DNA of 64,000 nt, taken from contig CAVXVR010000002.1 of NCBI GenBank assembly GCA_963765285.1, forward strand, positions 1 through 64,000. Reading direction: 5' to 3'. Position 1 is the first letter of the stretch. Each line of letters starts with the position of its first letter. The position numbers and the translations under genes were made by a program. This document shows, one piece after another, positions 25,317-34,056 of this stretch. Origin of the DNA: CAVWZH01 sp963765285 (GTDB lineage Bacteria; Acidobacteriota; Terriglobia; Terriglobales; Acidobacteriaceae). The notes below the pieces were generated by a model, which worked only from the letters and a program-made list of their open reading frames with translations, made no database searches and was not told the DNA's origin.

Positions 25317-27180
25317 ATGAAGCTCACAGTCGGGCAGCTCATCGGAAAGGCGCTTAAGGCTTACGGCGTTCCCTATGTCACCGGGCTGCCGGGGCACGGC
25401 AACTGGAGCTTGATCGACGCTTTCAACGATCCGGTTTCGAAGCTGCCCTTCATTCAGGTGATGCACGAGCAGAGCGCCGTGCACATTGCCGACGCGCACT
25501 ACCGCGTTACCGGGGAGCCGACCGTGGCTTGTACTTCGATTGGCCCCGGGCGCGACGAATACGATTATCGGCCTCGCGACCGCTCATTGCGATTCCACTG
25601 CGCTGCTGCTGATCACCGGCAGTGCAGCCACGCACATGCGCGGCCACGGCGTGATGCAGGAACTCGACCGCGTTGCCTCGCCGGACTTCCCGCACCTCGC
25701 AGCCGCCGTCACCAAACGCACGTTCGATGTGATTCGCGCCGATCAAGTGCCGTTCGTGCTGCATCGCGCCTGGAATGCGATGTTGACGGGCCGTCCCGGC
25801 CCGGTGCATATGGAACTGCCGCTCGACATTCAGGTGGAGACCACGGACGTTGACGTTGCCGATATCTCAAAGCGCCTGCCCATAGGAAAGCCACGAGGAG
25901 ATGCTCAGGCCATCGAGGCAGCGATCCAGCTTCTGCTAACCGCCAAGCGCCCCTGCATCGTGGTCGGCGGCGGTGCGATCAGCGCAAATGCAACGCCCGA
26001 GCTGACCATGCTCGTCGAAAAACTTGGCATCCCAGTGGTCTTTACCTGGAATGGCAAGGGCGCTCTTGCCGAGGACAATCCCATGTGCGCGGGTACGGCG
26101 GGCTGGCCGGGATCGCTGCCCGGCAATCACACGGCGGCGAATGCGGATGTCGTCATGTCGCTGGGCTGCCGCTTCACCGATTGGTCGGCTTCGTCCTACC
26201 GAAAGGGCGTCACGTTCTCTATCCCTGATGCCAAGCTGATTCAGGTCGATATTGATCCGCGTGAGATCGGCAAGAATTATCCCGCGGAAGTTGGTATCGC
26301 GGCGGACTGCAAGCTGGTGCTGGCGGATATTCTGGCCGGCATTTCGGAAGAACAAGCTCGGAAAGCTCGTGAAGGCCGCGCGTCTTATCTCAACAAGGTT
26401 GATGGACTAAAAAAAGAGTGGGAAGAACGGCTCGAACGCCGCCGTGGTTACACGGGTATGCCGACAACCATGTTGCGCACGCTGCGCGAGTTGCGCAAGG
26501 TCCTGCCTCGCCACGGCATCGTAACCGTGGGCTCGGGCCATCCGCAGAGCACCACCAAGCAGGCATTTCCGGTGTACGAACCGCGCACCCACATCACTTC
26601 GGGCTCGTTTTCGTCGATGGGCTTCGCGCTGCCCGCGGCCATCGGCGCCAAGCTGGCCAAGCCGGATGCGCCGGTGGTCTGCATCATCGGCGATGGCGAC
26701 TTCATGATGTGCGTTCAGGAACTCGCGGTCTGCGCCATGTACAACATCCCCGTGGTATTCCTGATTCTCAACAACTCGGGTTACATTTCGATTCGCGACG
26801 GGCAGAACTACCTCATGGGCCGGCAAATCGGGTCAGAGTTCAACCAGCACGCCGGCAACGGGCAGCCGTATTCGGTTGATTTCGTGGCGCTGGCAAAATC
26901 GTTCGGCTTCGAAGTTGCAGCGAAGGTGCAAAGCGCCGACAGCATCGGCTCGACCATTAAGCGCGCTCTCGATTCGAACGCGCCTGCGTTGGTGGAAGTC
27001 CCGATCACTCGGGATGTTTCGGTGGCTGCTGCCGAAGTCGTCGGCTGGTGGGATTTCCCGGTGCTTCCGACCGCGTCGGATGCGGTGAAGGCGGATTACA
27101 AAGCCGGCTATGCGGCCGAGCAGCACCGCCGGGCAACGGCCGACGTGGAGCTGACGGAACCAGTCTCAGCCGTAGGCTAG
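25317..27180 (+). CDS. Thiamine-diphosphate enzyme, acetolactate synthase-like (IlvB family), with a +1 frameshift
   Basis: The protein begins at the ATG at 25317 (MKLTVGQLIGKALKAYGVPY). The catalytic Glu of TPP enzymes is in QVMHEQSAVHIADA. Frame 1 continues to TSIGPG and then degenerates. The correct continuation, GATNTIIGLATAH, is in the next frame, and removing one G from the GGG at 25548-25550 joins them into about 620 residues. Middle domain (RPCIVVGGGAISANATPELT) and C-terminal TPP-binding domain (IIGDGDFMMCVQELAVCAMY with GDGx and LNNSGY) are complete. Substrate is unknown. The gene is 70 bases upstream of a HisD-like dehydrogenase on the same strand, so a shared catabolic step is likely. 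Confidence 0.8.
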
Positions 27181-27185
27181 CGGTT

Positions 27186-27215
27186 GTGTGGCGCCGGGTC
27201 TCTGACCCGGCTCGC
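27186..27215. repeat. GGGTCTCTGACCC hairpin
   Basis: GTGGCGCCGGGTCTCTGACC is followed by CGGCTCGCG, between the TPP-enzyme and dehydrogenase genes. It is the inverted orientation of the GGGTCAGAGACCC element found at 16264, 57703 and inside valS. Confidence 0.7.
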
Positions 27216-27250
27216 GCGGGTCTTGTGTCGCGATTCGAGAGGAGGCCATC

Positions 27251-28585
27251 ATGGCACGCCATCTGAAAGCCGGGCGCACGCCCGACCAGGCCACCGCGGA
27301 CGCCAAGAAAGTCCGCGACATCGTAACGGGAATTCTCGAAGACATCGAGGCTCGTGGCGAGACAGCCCTGCGCGAGATCTCCGAGAAATTCGACAAGTGG
27401 AACCCTCCATCGTTCCGCCTCTCCGAATCAGAAGTCGAGAGTTGCCTGTCCCAGCTCACGGCGCAGAACATCGAAGACATCAAATTCGCGCAAGCGCAGG
27501 TGCGCAACTTCGCCCGGGCACAGCGCTCGGCGTTGAAAGACGTTGAAATCGAGACTCTGCCGGGGGTGGTTCTCGGCCACAAGAACATGCCGGTCGATTC
27601 CGTTGGTTGTTACGTTCCAGGCGGAAAATATCCGCTGGTAGCCTCAGCGCACATGAGTGTGGTGACGGCGAAAGTCGCGGGTGTGCCGCGCGTGATCTCG
27701 GCTTCGCCTCCGTATCACGGCAAGCCGAGCCCGGCGGTGGTCGCCGCCATGCACCTGGGCGGCGCCGATGAGATCTATTGCATGGGCGGCGTGCAAGCGA
27801 TTGCGGCAATGGCAATCGGCACCAGGAGCATCGCTCCGGTTTCGATGATTGTAGGTCCGGGCAATGCGTACGTAGCCGAGGCCAAGCGTCAGCTTTTTGG
27901 CCGCGTTGGGATCGACCTGATCGCCGGTCCCACCGAAACCCTCGTCATCGCGGATGACACGGTGGACGCTGAGCTGTGCGCAACGGATCTTCTCGGCCAG
28001 GCCGAGCACGGCTTCAACACGCCGGCGATCTTGCTGACCACGTCGGAGAAACTTGCCCGAGAGACTATGGCGGAAGTGCAGCGTCTGCTCGCGATTCTGC
28101 CGACGGCGGAACTCGCTTCGGTTTCGTGGCGCGACTACGGCGAAGTAATCGTGTGCGAGTCCGACGACGAGATGGTGAGTGAAGCCGACCGCATCGCCTC
28201 TGAGCACGTTCAGGTGATGACCCGCGATCCAGATTACTTCCTCAAGAACATGAAAAACTACGGCGCGCTGTTCCTCGGCCCGCGGACCAACGTGGCCTAT
28301 GGTGACAAAGTGATCGGCACCAACCACACTTTGCCCACAGGCAAAGCGGCCCGTTATACCGGCGGACTCTGGGTCGGCAAGTTCATCAAGACCTGCAGCT
28401 ATCAGAAGGTTCTCACCGACGAAGCCTCGGCGATGATGGGCGAGTATTGCTCGCGCCTCTGCGTGCTGGAAGGATTTATCGCGCACGCCGAGCAGGCCAA
28501 CATCCGGGTCCGGCGTTACGGCGGTCGCGAAGTCGCCTATGGCGCGGCGGCAGAGCCGACTCCTGTAGCGGTGCAGGAGGGATAG
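27251..28585 (+). CDS. Histidinol-dehydrogenase-family enzyme, HpsN-like subgroup
   Basis: The product is 444 residues, with GAGGAGG just before the ATG at 27251. The HisD fold is clear: VGCYVPGGKYPLVASAHMSV, GGVQAIAAMAIGT, VGPGNAYVAEAKRQLFG, GIDLIAGPTETLVIAD, LGQAEHGFNTPAIL, and GDKVIGTNHTLPTGKAARYT. The HTLPTxxxARYTGGLWVGKF segment is the subgroup that contains sulfopropanediol 3-dehydrogenase (HpsN), rather than biosynthetic HisD with its short HVLPT site. No other his genes are near. With the TPP enzyme upstream it may oxidise a polyol or sulfonated polyol to an acid. Substrate is inferred, not shown. Confidence 0.82.
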   Translation: MARHLKAGRTPDQATADAKKVRDIVTGILEDIEARGETALREISEKFDKWNPPSFRLSESEVESCLSQLTAQNIEDIKFAQAQVRNFARAQRSALKDVEIETLPGVVLGHKNMPVDSVGCYVPGGKYPLVASAHMSVVTAKVAGVPRVISASPPYHGKPSPAVVAAMHLGGADEIYCMGGVQAIAAMAIGTRSIAPVSMIVGPGNAYVAEAKRQLFGRVGIDLIAGPTETLVIADDTVDAELCATDLLGQAEHGFNTPAILLTTSEKLARETMAEVQRLLAILPTAELASVSWRDYGEVIVCESDDEMVSEADRIASEHVQVMTRDPDYFLKNMKNYGALFLGPRTNVAYGDKVIGTNHTLPTGKAARYTGGLWVGKFIKTCSYQKVLTDEASAMMGEYCSRLCVLEGFIAHAEQANIRVRRYGGREVAYGAAAEPTPVAVQEG

Positions 28586-28690
28586 CCACGCGTAGCCGCG
28601 AAGCGGCGCAAGAATACAGCCCAGGGCGCAAGCCCTGGGTGAACGCGAAAATCGACCGAGTCCCGGAGGGACGACACGCTCGGTCTCCTA
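28586..28690. repeat. Composite hairpin element (CCCAGGGCGCAAGCCCTGGG family)
   Basis: The core GCCCAGGGCGCAAGCCCTGG is at 28620-28639. It is preceded by AGCCGCGAAGCGGC and followed by GTCCCGGAGGGAC. The order of three hairpins matches copies at 16085-16163 and 41797-41890. Confidence 0.75.
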
Positions 28691-28711
28691 ACTCAATCCA
28701 TCGCTCCCCCA

Positions 28712-29389
28712 TCACTTGTGCACGGGGCTTGAGGCTTTCTTCGCCGCAAAACTCAAATTCCCTATCAGCTCGTTCACTTCATCCTCGCTGCCACCGATGA
28801 AGGTGAACGAAACGATATAGCCCTTCTCGAGCAGCGCCAGCGACGATTGAAGCATGGTCAGTGAGCCGCGAGGCTTGCTGAAGTCGCTGCGCACCAGTTG
28901 CTTTGCGTCCACAGGAAATTCATAGGGTTGGTTGACGACTTTGAAACCCTTGGCCGTGGCCAGTTCAGTGATGGGACCGAAATAGTCCACGGCGGTCTTC
29001 AGCCCCGAATACTGAGAGACCCTTTCCGCAGCGATGACGATGGCGGAATTGATGGTGCTGCCTGTGGCTTCGGGCGGCCGCTCGAAGACGGCCAGCAGCA
29101 CGAGTGATTGGGCGGGTTCGCTTCCAGAAGTCGCATCTCCGGTCTGCATTTCCGCCGTGCGGTCTACCCAACCGAAGGGGACCTTGCAGACGATGCCCAG
29201 CGACGGATTACGGTATGCCCCGTGAGCGATCGACCCCTGCTCGATCGGGGTTGTCGCTGGCGAGGTGGGCCTGGAAGCCGCTGGAGGACGCTGAGGCACG
29301 TCCTGCGCGAAGGCCACAGTTACGAGAAATCCCGGTACAAGCCATCCAATGAACATACCCGCAGGAATGCGAGTTCGAAATCGCGCCAT
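28712..29389 (-). CDS. Secreted protein of unknown function
   Basis: The product is 225 residues with a signal peptide (residues 1-28, ending VTVAFAQD) and a Pro/Ala/Thr-rich linker to residue 50. The folded part begins with GAYRNPSLGIVCKVPFGWVD, a pattern common in exported proteins that resemble the PsbP/DUF1795 (Mog1-like) fold. It continues with SSLALLEKGYIVSFTFIGGS and DEVNELIGNLSFAAK, matching the end of that fold. The family call is tentative. It is upstream of nothing obvious and lies 41 bases from mscL on the same strand, so co-transcription is possible. Confidence 0.65.
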   Translation of the reverse strand: MARFRTRIPAGMFIGWLVPGFLVTVAFAQDVPQRPPAASRPTSPATTPIEQGSIAHGAYRNPSLGIVCKVPFGWVDRTAEMQTGDATSGSEPAQSLVLLAVFERPPEATGSTINSAIVIAAERVSQYSGLKTAVDYFGPITELATAKGFKVVNQPYEFPVDAKQLVRSDFSKPRGSLTMLQSSLALLEKGYIVSFTFIGGSEDEVNELIGNLSFAAKKASSPVHK

Positions 29390-29429
29390 CCGCCCATGTT
29401 ACAGGAGCGGCTTAGGCGAGGAGCGAACC

Positions 29430-29846
29430 TCACGCCGCCTTGCCCATCACCGGCTGGGTGCAGTGTGAACAGCGCCGCGCCTCGATAGGAATCTCGCTCA
29501 GGCATTCGGGACACTTCTTGGTGGTCGGATCGGCCGGCGCGGGCGCAGTGCGCATGCGCGAGACCAGCGCGTTCACCGGGACCACGACGAAAAAGTAAAT
29601 TGCCGCCGCGACCAACACAAACGACACGACGGTGTTGATGAAATCTCCTACCGGAAACGGCGTGCCGTTGATGGTGAAGGCGACGGAGGAGAAATCGGGC
29701 TTGCCCACGACCGCCGCGATCAGTGGGGTGAGCAAATCCTTGGTCAGGGCCGTAACCACAGCCCCGAAGGCCGCGCCGATGACCACGCCGACCGCCATAT
29801 CCACCACGTTGCCGCGAAGAATGAACTGCTTGAATCCGCTGAGCAT
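29430..29846 (-). CDS. mscL: Large-conductance mechanosensitive channel with C-terminal zinc ribbon
   Basis: MscL opens under membrane tension and releases solutes during osmotic downshock. The product is 138 residues. Visible are the N-terminal amphipathic helix and TM1 (FKQFILRGNVVDMAVGVVIG, GAAFGAVVTALTKDLLTPLI), the periplasmic loop, and TM2 (FINTVVSFVLVAAAIYFFVV). The usual C-terminal helix bundle is replaced by a short linker and a zinc ribbon with Cys112/Cys115 and Cys126/Cys129 (KCPECLSEIPIEARRCSHC). The start is the ATG at 29846 with AGGTTCC upstream. Confidence 0.95.
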   Translation of the reverse strand: MLSGFKQFILRGNVVDMAVGVVIGAAFGAVVTALTKDLLTPLIAAVVGKPDFSSVAFTINGTPFPVGDFINTVVSFVLVAAAIYFFVVVPVNALVSRMRTAPAPADPTTKKCPECLSEIPIEARRCSHCTQPVMGKAA

Positions 29847-29935
29847 AAGGAACCTCCAGACTGAGGGGACAATTTAGTGCGGAGGCGGGGCGCGGTCAAG
29901 TAGTTTGAGTATTCCGTGACCGAAGCGAGAAACCG

Positions 29936-31051
29936 TCAGATCCGCATCGGCATCACGATATACCGGTACTTATAATCCTCGCTGTCGGCGGGGCGGAGCT
30001 GGCCGGCGGACTGGGCGTCCTTCAGCTCCAGCTTGACGTCGCCGGAGCCGACAGCCTTCAGGAAATCCAGCAGATACTTGGCATTGAAGCCGATGGTGAG
30101 CGTCTCGCCGTCGTAGGTAGCTTCGATCGAGTCTTCTGACTCGCCCGTCTCGGTGGAGGAAGCGGAAATCTTTACTTCGCCTTTTTCGAACTTCAGGCGA
30201 ACCGCACGGGAACGCTCGTCGGCGAATTGCTCTACGCGAGAGACCGCGGCACTCAAGTCCCCAACGGAAACTGTCACGGATTTGCTGTTGTCCTTGGGAA
30301 GTACGGCTTCGTAATTGGGGAACTGTCCGGTGAGTTGGCGCGAAGTCAGCAGGCGCTGCCCGATGCGGAAGTACAAAGTCGATTCGTCTTTGGCAAACTC
30401 GATGCTCTCGGCATCGGTTGAGTCGAGCAGTGACTTGAGTTCATCCATCGCCTTCTTCGGGACCAGGGTTTTCAGTTCGCCCGAAACACCTTCAAACTTT
30501 TCGCCGCCGCGCTCGATGTGCGCCAGGCGATGGCCGTCGGTAGCAACCATGGTGATCGACTCGGGCTTGAGCATCATCAGCGCGCCGTTGAGCGTGTAGC
30601 GCGATTCTTCACTGGCGATCGCGAAGCCAGTCTTAGCGATCATGTTGCGAAAAACTTGCGCCGGAATATTTACTACGCCTGCAGTCGGAAAAGCCGGCAG
30701 GCTGGGAAAATTTGACCGCGCCATGCCCACCATTTTCGTGTTGGAACGCCCGCAGCGAATGCTCACCCAGTGGTTCTCCAGTAGCTTGAGAGTGATATCA
30801 GCGTCCGGCAGCAGCTTTACGTAATCGTGCAGTTTGCGGGCAGGAATCGTACACGAACCTTCCTTCTTCACCTTCGCGCTACACGATGTCCGTAGGCTGA
30901 GATCCAGATCGGTAGCGGTCAGCGAGAGCTTGTCGTTCGAGGCTTCAAATAAATAGTTGGAAAGAATTGGGATCGTCGTCTTGCGCTCGACCACTCCCTG
31001 CGTCGCCGTCAGTTCACGCAGGAGTTCAAACTTGCTGACTGTAATTTCCAT
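29936..31051 (-). CDS. dnaN: DNA polymerase III sliding clamp (beta subunit)
   Basis: DnaN forms the ring clamp that tethers DNA polymerase III. The product is 371 residues from MEITVSKFELLRELTATQGV, the typical length and N-terminus. A 386-residue start at 31096 is also possible and has a GGGAGAG site. The three clamp domains are recognisable (RKTTIPILSNYLFEA, RYTLNGALMMLKPESITMVA with TDGHRLA, and the C-terminal YKYRYIVMPMRI). The C-terminal MPMR motif is the partner-binding cleft edge. It follows dnaA on the same strand after a 351-base gap. Confidence 0.96.
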   Translation of the reverse strand: MEITVSKFELLRELTATQGVVERKTTIPILSNYLFEASNDKLSLTATDLDLSLRTSCSAKVKKEGSCTIPARKLHDYVKLLPDADITLKLLENHWVSIRCGRSNTKMVGMARSNFPSLPAFPTAGVVNIPAQVFRNMIAKTGFAIASEESRYTLNGALMMLKPESITMVATDGHRLAHIERGGEKFEGVSGELKTLVPKKAMDELKSLLDSTDAESIEFAKDESTLYFRIGQRLLTSRQLTGQFPNYEAVLPKDNSKSVTVSVGDLSAAVSRVEQFADERSRAVRLKFEKGEVKISASSTETGESEDSIEATYDGETLTIGFNAKYLLDFLKAVGSGDVKLELKDAQSAGQLRPADSEDYKYRYIVMPMRI

Positions 31052-31402
31052 GGCGGTAGAGGTTCCCACTGCGGAGGCCAAAGCTTCTGCCGGCATAAAC
31101 CAACTCTCCCATCGACCCTTTGCTACTTGGACTGTTTCCTACATCAAGTACAAACTAAAAGAATACTAGCAGTAGCAGTAGGGACCCCGCAAAAGTGGAA
31201 ATCCTGGCTCAGACCGCCAATTTGCTGCCCCATGCGCCATTCTGCCGGTGTTCAAAACTAGTCCCTGCCGTGCCGGATGAAAAGGTAACGTCGGGCCGTA
31301 CTCTTCGAATTCCGCCGTTCTCTGCACAGCATCCACAGTCTGTTCACAGGTTGCGCTGAGAAAACCCGGGCCCATGCATGGAAAATTAGTTCCAAGCCAC
31401 AA
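31052..31402. other. dnaA-dnaN intergenic region with possible DnaA boxes
   Basis: There is no gene in these 351 bases. Near-match DnaA boxes lie at 31329-31337 (GCATCCACA, 7 of 9 to TTATCCACA) and 31340-31348 (CTGTTCACA, weaker). The block at 31160-31180 is an AGCAGTAGCAGTAGG short repeat. The region could hold the dnaN promoter and help regulate dnaA. Confidence 0.45.
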
Positions 31403-32785
31403 CTATGCGCCCAACTGCTCGGTCAGCTTATTCAATAACCTGTTCAAATCTTTATCAGTCTTGCGGTTGATCTCGATTTTCTCGACCGAATGCAGGACCG
31501 TAGTGTGATGCTTGCCGCCAAACTGACGCCCGATCTCCGGCAACGAAGCTTCGGTCAGATGCTTGGCCAGATACATCGCAATCTGCCGCGGATAAACGAT
31601 GGCCCGCGAATTATTTTTCGCTTTGATCTCCATCAGGCGTAATCCAAATTGCTCGGCCACTGCTTTCTGAATAGACTCGATGGTGACCTTCCGTGCCTGC
31701 GAATCGATGAAATTTTTCAACACCTGCTGGGCGTAGGGAAGGGTGATCTCCGCGCCAATGAGAGACGAGTGCGCTACCAGGCGGATTAGGGCACCTTCAA
31801 GTTCACGGACGTTCGAACGGATGTTGGACGCGATGTACAAGGCAACATCGGTCGGCAGCGTAACCTTTTCCTGCTCGGACTTTTTCTGCAGAATGGCAAC
31901 TTTGGTTTCCAGGTCGGGCGGCTGGATGTCGGCAATCAATCCCCACTCGAAGCGGCTGCGCAGCCGGTCTTCAATCTCAGCCAGTTCTTTCGGCGGCCGG
32001 TCACTGGCAATCACGATCTGCTTGAGCGACTCATGCAGCGCGTTGAAAGTGTGAAAGAACTCTTCCTGCGTGCGCTCTTTTTGCGCCAGAAACTGAATAT
32101 CGTCGATGAGCAATACGTCCACATTGCGGAACTTGTCGCGAAACGTGGTCATCTTGTCATAACGCAGCGAGTTGATCATTTCGTTGGTGAACTTCTCGCT
32201 GCTCACGTAGCAGATCGCGGCTTGCGGCATCCGCCGTTTGACTTCATGGCCGATGGCTTGCATCAGATGCGTCTTGCCCATACCCACGCCGCCATAGAGG
32301 AAGAGCGGGTTATATGCCTTCGAGGGCCGCTCGGCTACCGCCTGGCACGCGGCATGCGCGAACTGATTGCCGCTGCCGATCACGAAAGCGTCGAACGTGT
32401 ACCGCGGATTAAGTTGCGCCGCGCCATCCCAGTCAAACCGTGCCTGGGAAGACGGGAAAGGCACCGGCGCAGCCGGGCGCGGAGAAAGACCGCCATCGTG
32501 CCGCAGCGGCGTGGCCGCGGGATCGTCCTCGGGAGTGACAAACTTCACTTCCTGGAACTCCATCCCGAGGTTGTCGACCGCTTCCTGTATCAGGTCGGCG
32601 TATTTGTCGCCCACGTGACGGAATTCCGCCGTCGGCACCCGCACAAACAGGATCCCGCCGCTTGAGTGGCTGTAGCGGGTGGGTTTCAGCCACGTGTCGT
32701 AGGAGTGGCGATTGATCTTTTTTTCGAGCGCATCCAGAATGCGCACCCACGGATTGGGAGAGAGGCTCGGGCTCGGAACAGACAT
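31403..32785 (-). CDS. dnaA: Chromosomal replication initiator DnaA
   Basis: DnaA binds DnaA boxes and melts the origin. The product is 460 residues from MSVPSPSLSPNPWVRILDAL. The upstream extension to 32827 has no ATG and no ribosome site. Domain I (WVRILDALEKKINRHSYDTW), a variable Pro-rich linker, AAA+ domain III (Walker A LYGGVGMGKTHLM, Walker B VLLIDDIQFL, sensor SDRPP) and domain IV with the signature GRQFGGKHHTTVLHSVEKI are all present. The divergent neighbour rpmH and the downstream dnaN give the ancestral origin layout. Confidence 0.98.
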   Translation of the reverse strand: MSVPSPSLSPNPWVRILDALEKKINRHSYDTWLKPTRYSHSSGGILFVRVPTAEFRHVGDKYADLIQEAVDNLGMEFQEVKFVTPEDDPAATPLRHDGGLSPRPAAPVPFPSSQARFDWDGAAQLNPRYTFDAFVIGSGNQFAHAACQAVAERPSKAYNPLFLYGGVGMGKTHLMQAIGHEVKRRMPQAAICYVSSEKFTNEMINSLRYDKMTTFRDKFRNVDVLLIDDIQFLAQKERTQEEFFHTFNALHESLKQIVIASDRPPKELAEIEDRLRSRFEWGLIADIQPPDLETKVAILQKKSEQEKVTLPTDVALYIASNIRSNVRELEGALIRLVAHSSLIGAEITLPYAQQVLKNFIDSQARKVTIESIQKAVAEQFGLRLMEIKAKNNSRAIVYPRQIAMYLAKHLTEASLPEIGRQFGGKHHTTVLHSVEKIEINRKTDKDLNRLLNKLTEQLGA

Positions 32786-33358
32786 AAGAAATTTTTCAAA
32801 GGCCTGCCGTAAAGGGCAGCGCCGCAATCAAATTCGTTTAGAAAAAGTTTTTGTCCAACAAAGCAGCCCGGGCACTACGGCTGGGCGGGCTGGGGAACCG
32901 GACAATGATTTCCGCAAGCTGGGACAGTCCGGCATACTAGCACAAAATTTTTCGGAGTGAGGAAATCTCGGCAAAGAATTTTTTCCCCGTGTGGATGATT
33001 CAGAACGCGAAAAAGTTTTCTGTCAAGTATTGAAATTATAACTGCCGCGCGAGTTGTGCAGGACCGCGTCTCGAGTTGGCGGGTGACTGAGATAGGGCCA
33101 GTTCAACCGTTGCCCCACCCGAGCGCCGCCGAGCACGTAGAGGGTTAGCCCAAAGACCTACCCACCACGAAGGACACGAAGTTTCACGAAGGCTTTGGTT
33201 CACGCTGTTCCTTCGTGTACCTTAGCGCCCTTTGTGGTTAGAGCTCCGCGCGCCTCACCGTCACCTCGAGCGCCGCGGGTTTACCGCAGGCCCAGGCTCA
33301 TTTATACTGATGGTTTGTTCCACAACCGCCAAACGAATTAGGAGCAGCCAATTTTTTC
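32786..33358. other. Candidate replication origin between dnaA and rpmH
   Basis: A 573-base gene-free gap lies between divergent dnaA and rpmH. It has AT-rich tracts at 32820-32860, 32940-32985 and 33000-33045. Candidate DnaA boxes are TGTGGATGA at 32990-32998 (8 of 9 to TGTGGATAA) and TGTTCCACA at 33316-33324 (7 of 9). For dnaA, the minus strand offers a perfect TATAAT at 33035-33040 and a perfect TTGACA at 33021-33026, though neither has a good partner hexamer. A CACGAAGGA repeat occupies 33161-33241. Gene order supports oriC. Box density is low, so the dnaA-dnaN gap remains an alternative. Confidence 0.55.
33161..33241. repeat. CACGAAGGA-type imperfect tandem/inverted repeat (copy 3)
   Basis: The left arm is CCACCACGAAGGACACGAAG, then TTTCACGAAGG. 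The right arm is CCTTCGTGTACCTTAGCG, then CCCTTTGTGGT. It lies inside the candidate origin region. Confidence 0.8.
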
Positions 33359-33514
33359 ATGCCCAAGCGTACGTTCCAACCCAACCGGCGCCACCGCTCG
33401 AAGACGCACGGATTCCGCACTCGAATGAAGACCAAAAGTGGCCGGGCGGTGATTTCGCGCCGGCGGGCCAAGGGCCGCAAGCGGGTCTCAGTCAAACCCG
33501 GCTTCCGTGAATAG
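33359..33514 (+). CDS. rpmH: Ribosomal protein bL34
   Basis: This 51-residue basic protein (MPKRTFQPNRRHRSKTHGFR, then RTRMKTKSGRAVISRRRAKG) is unmistakable bL34 of the large subunit. The ATG is at 33359 and the stop TAG at 33512-33514. GGAGCAG lies 11-17 bases upstream. It heads the rpmH-rnpA-yidD-yidC-jag cluster. Confidence 0.97.
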   Translation: MPKRTFQPNRRHRSKTHGFRTRMKTKSGRAVISRRRAKGRKRVSVKPGFRE

Positions 33515-33583
33515 AGTTTCCTCCGTGTTTCAGAACTGGCGGAAATCCGCCTGTGAGTTGAATTGTGAGCGGCAGTGCTCTCC

Positions 33584-34012
33584 ATGGCAGGTCCAATGCA
33601 GCCCGGCGCCGGCAAGCCCGCCCGGTTTCCGCGCTCTGGACGATTGCTTCGGCATGCCGATTTTGAGCGCGTGTACAAGCAGGGGAAGCGCCACTTTGCG
33701 GCCTGCATGACTGTGTTTTATCTGCCGCGCAACCCGGGGATGAACGCGCGCATAGGGTTCACCGTGGGGCGGGCCCTGGGTGGCGCGGTCGATCGCAACC
33801 GCATGAAGCGCCGCCTGCGAGAAGCGGTGAGGTTGCAAGGGATGATCGAGATTCCCGTGGATGTAGTCATCAATCCGAAGCGGTCGTTACGGACCATGGA
33901 GTTTCGCGACCTGCAACGTGACATTGCCCGGGCATTCCAGGTGATCCAGCAGAAACTTGGCAGCATAGAGAAAGAGAAAAACAAGGACGATCTGCGGAAG
34001 GCGAAGTCCTGA
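33584..34012 (+). CDS. rnpA: Ribonuclease P protein component
   Basis: RnpA is the protein subunit of RNase P and helps mature tRNA 5' ends. The product is 142 residues from the ATG at 33584. A GTG at 33575 and an ATG at 33596 are alternatives. Core motifs are present: RFPRSGRLLRHADFERVYKQ, ARIGFTVGRALGGAVDRNRM with KRRLREA (the RNR signature), and IPVDVVINPKRS. The C-terminal Lys/Asp-rich tail is normal. It lies 69 bases after rpmH. Confidence 0.95.
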   Translation: MAGPMQPGAGKPARFPRSGRLLRHADFERVYKQGKRHFAACMTVFYLPRNPGMNARIGFTVGRALGGAVDRNRMKRRLREAVRLQGMIEIPVDVVINPKRSLRTMEFRDLQRDIARAFQVIQQKLGSIEKEKNKDDLRKAKS

Positions 34013-34056
34013 TACATTGGCCGGCACCTTTCGCGAAGAGAGAAAGTTTGTTTGTT

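Noticed and set aside
25545..25553. Programmed ribosomal frameshift
   Set aside because: There is no second product with sense, no clear slippery heptamer and no stimulatory hairpin; the nearby +1 breaks suggest mutation or read error.
27251..28585. Biosynthetic histidinol dehydrogenase hisD
   Set aside because: Family motifs fit the HpsN-like subgroup, and no other histidine genes are near.
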